Shown here piece by piece: positions 22,609 to 24,860 of a stretch of 24,860 bases of DNA. The notes under the pieces are model-generated. The model did not search any database. It was not told the origin of the DNA and was given only the letters and a program-made list of their open reading frames with translations. The stretch's first letter is position 1, and each line of letters opens with the position of its first letter. Both the position numbers and the translations under genes were made by a program. This DNA is from an uncultured Lachnospiraceae bacterium (lineage in GTDB: Bacteria; Bacillota; Clostridia; Lachnospirales; Lachnospiraceae). The stretch spans positions 71,424-96,283 of the forward strand of contig CAJTPU010000015.1 in assembly GCA_910578335.1 (NCBI GenBank), in the 5' to 3' direction.

Positions 22609-23205
22609 CTATTCTTTAGTGTTAGCCATATTTTTCATAGGTTCTCCCCATTTTCCGAGATATCTTCCGTCAACGGAAGAATAGGTTTCTTCGCCCGGTG
22701 CCAATACCGGAGCCGCCTGCAGCAATCTTTCTATAAAGGGAATCGTTGTATCCAGCAGTTGTTCATCCTGGGTTACATTACGGATTAAACAAAGAAAGAT
22801 ATCTGAACCGTCTCCCATAGGGATTTCCTTTTTCACTTCCAGTTCAAAGCTGACAGGGCTTTCTGCAATGGTTGGCACATCCAACACTTGTCCCCACTCT
22901 ACAGTAGGCAGACACTTCATTTTATCAGGTGTGGTTCTGCCACAGATACAACCATAATAATCTGCCAAAGGCAGCATCTGTTCAGATACGAGGTTAGCTG
23001 AAAATACGCCATTTTTGCGTATCAAATCCTTGGTCTGTTTTTCCTCACCTATACAAGCCATTACCCCGAGTCCCTCTGAAGAACGATAATATCCAAACCA
23101 ACAGAAAAGACCAAAATGAGGCTGCCCATCTTCCTGTTTTGTGCCATAAAGAAATAACGCCTGCGGACAATAATCATTACCAATCTTAGTTTTTACCTTT
23201 GCCAT
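22609..23205 (-). CDS. Flavin reductase-like FMN-binding protein
   Basis: The 198-residue protein fits the flavin-reductase-like split-barrel family seen in clostridia: CPQALFLYGT, GLFCWFGYYRSSEGLGVMAC, GVFSANLVSEQMLPLADYYG. These bind FMN and reduce flavin or small substrates with NAD(P)H. ATG at 23205 is preferred, with AAAGG eight bases before it; ATG at 23214, three codons earlier, is possible. The start lies inside the last codons of the marR-type gene (20-base overlap), so the two are translationally coupled. Substrate unknown; a redox or detoxification role fits the regulator. Confidence 0.85.
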   Translation of the reverse strand: MAKVKTKIGNDYCPQALFLYGTKQEDGQPHFGLFCWFGYYRSSEGLGVMACIGEEKQTKDLIRKNGVFSANLVSEQMLPLADYYGCICGRTTPDKMKCLPTVEWGQVLDVPTIAESPVSFELEVKKEIPMGDGSDIFLCLIRNVTQDEQLLDTTIPFIERLLQAAPVLAPGEETYSSVDGRYLGKWGEPMKNMANTKE

Positions 23206-23674
23206 CGTGTACATCCTTTCCTTTTTTTAATGCTTGTTCCGCTCGCTCCAAGTTGGAAACAATACGGTCAAGATACTGTTCTAATTCCTTGATTTCCACC
23301 TTTTCAAAATCCTTAAAAAACAAGCTGTTCATTTGCTGAGAGACTTGATTGTAACGTTTCTCCAATGCACGGGCTTGGGGTGTCAGGCTAATGATACTTT
23401 GACGTCTATCAGAAGCTGAAATTTCTCGACAGATTAAGCCCTTTTCTTCCATTCTGCAAAGCATTGCAGTAAGTGTATTTTTTGCCAATCCCGTCTTTTG
23501 TGCAAGTTCTACAATCGGAATGCCTTCACTTTTCCATAACACATATAGAATATTCCCTTGTGGCCCATTAAATTCATCTACACCACATGTCTGCAAAAGC
23601 CGTTCAAAAACTCTCCCTTGAACCTGTTTAATATGAGAAATCAAAAAACCTGTTCGTGTTTCCAGTGATATCAC
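23186..23674 (-). CDS. MarR-family transcriptional regulator
   Basis: The 162-residue protein has the MarR winged helix: ELAQKTGLAKNTLTAMLCRM (recognition region) and the wing EISASDRRQSIISLT, with dimer helices at both ends. I prefer GTG at 23674, with AAGG six bases upstream, over the TTG at 23701, which has no ribosome binding site. It is first in the operon, overlaps the flavin reductase-like gene, and a palindrome overlaps its promoter, so it very likely represses itself and the operon until a small aromatic or oxidising compound is sensed (inferred from the family). Confidence 0.9.
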   Translation of the reverse strand: MISLETRTGFLISHIKQVQGRVFERLLQTCGVDEFNGPQGNILYVLWKSEGIPIVELAQKTGLAKNTLTAMLCRMEEKGLICREISASDRRQSIISLTPQARALEKRYNQVSQQMNSLFFKDFEKVEIKELEQYLDRIVSNLERAEQALKKGKDVHDGKGKN

Positions 23675-23732
23675 ACCTTTCCTTGCTCCACCGCTTCGCA
23701 AGGATAGAAGCGGCAGTTTTACTGTACAGCAT
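23628..23732 (-). CDS. Possible 34-codon leader ORF overlapping marR start
   Basis: ATG at 23732 has AAAGGAG about 11 bases upstream, inside a hairpin (GAAAAAGGA/TCCTTTTTC). The ORF of 34 codons begins MLYSKTAASILAKRW and ends at TAA 23628, overlapping the regulator gene in another frame. It could be a leader peptide or chance; protein similarity is unknown to me. Confidence 0.3.
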   Translation of the reverse strand: MLYSKTAASILAKRWSKERCDITGNTNRFFDFSY

Positions 23733-23755
23733 GAAAAAGGACGTCTCCTTTTTCT
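23733..23755 (-). promoter_or_regulatory. 5' UTR hairpin of the MarR operon
   Basis: GAAAAAGGA and TCCTTTTTC form a perfect 9-bp stem with a 4-base loop in the leader, containing the only good ribosome binding site of the leader ORF. It could hide that site or act as a weak attenuator. Confidence 0.45.
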
Positions 23756-23762
23756 GATTTAA

Positions 23763-23791
23763 ATAGTACTATATAGAACTTATTTTGTCAA
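23763..23791 (-). promoter_or_regulatory. Promoter of the MarR operon
   Basis: Minus strand TTGACA (23786-23791), 17 bases, TACTAT (23763-23768), a strong sigma-A promoter about 90 bases upstream of the regulator start. Confidence 0.85.
23765..23780. promoter_or_regulatory. Probable MarR operator
   Basis: AGTNCTATATAGNACT is a 16-base dyad, perfect apart from the positions N. It covers most of the -10 box and the adjacent spacer, where binding by the regulator would block RNA polymerase. Confidence 0.6.
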
Positions 23792-24049
23792 GGTATAAAT
23801 TTTAATAAGGGGCAGTCCTAATGTAGGATTACAATACCAAAAATCTTTCTGTGTCTGAGGGAAGATGGCTGCCTTGAAATTGCATAAAGTTGTGGGGATG
23901 AATGAAAACTGAATAAAAAACTTTCCCTTGTAACCTGCCCATAAGGGCAAAAACAAGGGAAAAGGATACATATTTTAAGGCTGGCGCAGCGCAAAGCCTT
24001 GAAAATAGGGGGGATTTGTGGAAAAAGCCTATAAACTAGAATTTAGGGT
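23792..24049. other. Non-coding AT-rich region between MarR operon and PNPOx gene
   Basis: No credible gene. It contains TCCTA-ATG-TAGGA near 23816-23828, the dyad element with T tail at 23914-23962, and the stem AAGGCT...AGCCTT (about 23977-24000). Confidence 0.5.
23914..23962 (-). terminator. Nested stem terminator and dyad element, copy 2
   Basis: TTTCCCTTGT (23922-23931) pairs with ACAAGGGAAA (23953-23962), enclosing TGCCC-ATAA-GGGCA. On the minus strand a run of Ts follows, so it can end the pyridoxamine-oxidase-like transcript. It is a diverged repeat of the element at 21530-21569. Confidence 0.7.
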
Positions 24050-24466
24050 CTAAAACTCATATCTGGTTCCATGTGATAATAACAATCCGTCTGTTAATTT
24101 CACACATAAAATTATAGTGTTTTCATCATCAAAATCATTATGTCCGTTTTCAATCCATTCCGCAAAGGCATTTTTCAGTTTCTCTGCAATCAACTGATTT
24201 TCTTCTCTCTTAAAATAACCTAAATTAACACCATTTCCATGTGCTGTGAACCACTCGCCTGATATTGCAACGATTGGGTTACTTTCTATCTGTCTCATTT
24301 TATTTGAAAGTGCATATGTAATAATATAAAATGCTCCATTTTCATAGTATGCATTTACACTTCTTACATATGGAACTCCGTTCTCAACTGTTGCCAATGC
24401 AATAACTGTGTCTTTTCCAAAACGTTCAACCATTATTTTTTCAGCTTCTGCACTTATTTTTTTCAT
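24050..24466 (-). CDS. Pyridoxamine 5'-phosphate oxidase-fold protein
   Basis: The 138-residue protein fits the small FMN-binding split-barrel family annotated as pyridoxamine 5'-phosphate oxidase-related (pattern IALATVENGVPYVRSVNAYYENGAFYIITY, then NKMRQIESNPIVAIS). Such short stand-alone members are usually flavin- or F420-type oxidoreductases of unknown substrate rather than true PdxH. ATG at 24466 has AAAGGAG eight bases upstream, better than the start 14 codons earlier. It is a single gene with its own promoter and terminator and is AT-rich like its neighbours. Confidence 0.85.
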   Translation of the reverse strand: MKKISAEAEKIMVERFGKDTVIALATVENGVPYVRSVNAYYENGAFYIITYALSNKMRQIESNPIVAISGEWFTAHGNGVNLGYFKREENQLIAEKLKNAFAEWIENGHNDFDDENTIILCVKLTDGLLLSHGTRYEF

Positions 24467-24481
24467 TAGGTAATCTCCTTT

Positions 24482-24564
24482 CAAATCCCGATTTGTTGTA
24501 AAGTCCACCTTCTTGAACTTGCGTTCAAGAAGTATCCCTCGCTTTGCTCGGTCAATCCCGATTT
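24482..24564. repeat. ATCCCGATTT direct repeats around a 10-bp stem
   Basis: CAAATCCCGATTTG (24482-24495, itself a dyad) and CAATCCCGATTT (24553-24564) flank a perfect inverted repeat, CTTCTTGAAC (24509-24518) and GTTCAAGAAG (24523-24532), with a 4-base loop. The arrangement lies in the leader of the pyridoxamine-oxidase-like gene and looks like a small insertion or a double operator. Confidence 0.55.
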
Positions 24565-24573
24565 ATATATTTG

Positions 24574-24602
24574 ATTATAAAATCTTTATCTGTCATTTAC
24601 AA
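24574..24602 (-). promoter_or_regulatory. Promoter of the pyridoxamine-oxidase-like gene
   Basis: Minus strand TTGTAA (24597-24602), 17 bases, TATAAT (24574-24579). It gives a leader of about 100 bases that holds the repeats at 24482-24564. Confidence 0.7.
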
Positions 24603-24661
24603 TGTATATTTATAAGTTATTTCTCAATGGGCACGCAATTTCGAAAAGGCGTATGATAAAC

Positions 24662-24692
24662 AAAAAAACGGCTGTCCACTGAAGGACTGCCG
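24662..24692 (-). terminator. Terminator after tRNA-Leu
   Basis: Minus strand CGGCAGTCC, loop TTCAGT, GGACAGCCG (one A-A mismatch), then TTTTTTT. It ends the tRNA-Val/tRNA-Leu transcript. Confidence 0.9.
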
Positions 24693-24702
24693 CTTCTTAT
24701 AC

Positions 24703-24786
24703 TGCTGGTGGCCGGACTTGAACCGGCACGATGTTGCCACCGAGGGATTTTAAGTCCCTTGCGTCTGCCTATTCCGCCACACCAGC
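24703..24786 (-). tRNA. tRNA-Leu(TAA)
   Basis: Minus strand cloverleaf with a long variable arm: acceptor GCTGGTG pairs with CACCAGC, anticodon loop CTTAAAA (anticodon TAA, Leu), T-loop TTCAAGT, discriminator A, no encoded CCA. The 84-base length is due to the class II variable arm. Confidence 0.95.
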
Positions 24787-24806
24787 ATAGACAGATTGAT
24801 AAATCA

Positions 24807-24860
24807 TGGGGCCTATAGGGCTCGAACCTATGACCCTCTGCTTGTAAGGCAGATGCTCTC
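24807..24860 (-). tRNA. tRNA-Val(TAC), 3' part only
   Basis: Cut by the window end. The minus strand shows the anticodon stem TCTGC/GCAGA around CTTACAA (anticodon TAC, Val), the T-arm ATAGG-TTCGAGC-CCTAT and the acceptor 3' strand AGGCCCC with discriminator A. The 5' part lies beyond 24860. Confidence 0.9.

Noticed and set aside
23780..23971. Minus-strand ORF of 63 codons between MarR operon and PNPOx-like gene
   Set aside because: It overlaps the dyad terminator and the MarR promoter and has no good ribosome binding site or known similarity.

Overview
The window looks like a chromosomal segment of a Gram-positive, spore-forming Clostridia, most likely Lachnospiraceae. The signs are low-to-medium GC, strong AGGAGG-type ribosome binding sites, textbook TTGACA-17-TATAAT promoters, no CCA encoded in the tRNA genes, a forespore-type promoter, and a cellobiose phosphorylase locus. 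Almost all genes lie on the minus strand. On the plus strand are only the cellobiose phosphorylase, tRNA-Arg(ACG) and a PHP-domain gene. No phage, transposase or CRISPR array is visible.

Layout. 1-122: minus-strand tRNA cluster, a cut-off tRNA that is probably His, then tRNA-Arg(TCT) with its own promoter. 189-2958: an ABC-class ATPase of the COG3044/PF09818 type downstream of a D-lactate-dehydrogenase-type enzyme. 3034-3627: a small lipoprotein. 3800-4537: a two-gene unit, an XRE regulator followed by a TmrB-like P-loop protein. 4876-4950: tRNA-Pro with promoter and terminator. 5022-9881: a tight five-gene operon: a THUMP-type rRNA methyltransferase, a membrane-anchored amidase-fold protein whose catalytic residues are lost, RdgB (XTP/dITP pyrophosphatase), a YfcE-type phosphoesterase, and a chemoreceptor with no extracytoplasmic sensor. 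10081-10230: a 49-residue Asn/Gln-rich protein behind what reads as a sigma-G promoter. 10492-11046: a DUF1700/HAAS membrane protein with internal repeats.

11211-18545 is a cellobiose-use locus. A LacI-type repressor, a sugar-binding lipoprotein and two ABC permeases run leftward; cellobiose phosphorylase runs rightward. A near-palindromic TTAATCGTTT site lies just downstream of both divergent promoters, so the repressor probably controls both arms. The importer has no ATPase gene here and probably borrows one encoded elsewhere. Imported cellobiose would be split with phosphate into glucose-1-phosphate and glucose.

18681-20213 is a cardiolipin synthase, followed by tRNA-Arg(ACG) and a complete PHP-type metal-dependent hydrolase. 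From about 21530 to 24600 the DNA becomes visibly AT-richer and holds MarR regulator / flavin reductase-like / S66 peptidase genes as an overlapping operon, then a pyridoxamine-oxidase-fold protein. Two diverged copies of a dyad element flank the first three of these, suggesting an acquired segment. The window closes with minus-strand tRNA-Leu(TAA) and a cut-off tRNA-Val(TAC).

No wholly new multi-gene system is evident. The most unusual items are the forespore-type promoter in front of the Asn/Gln-rich mini-protein, the dead amidase inside a housekeeping operon, the repressor sites around the cellobiose locus, and the self-overlapping operator with leader ORF of the MarR operon.
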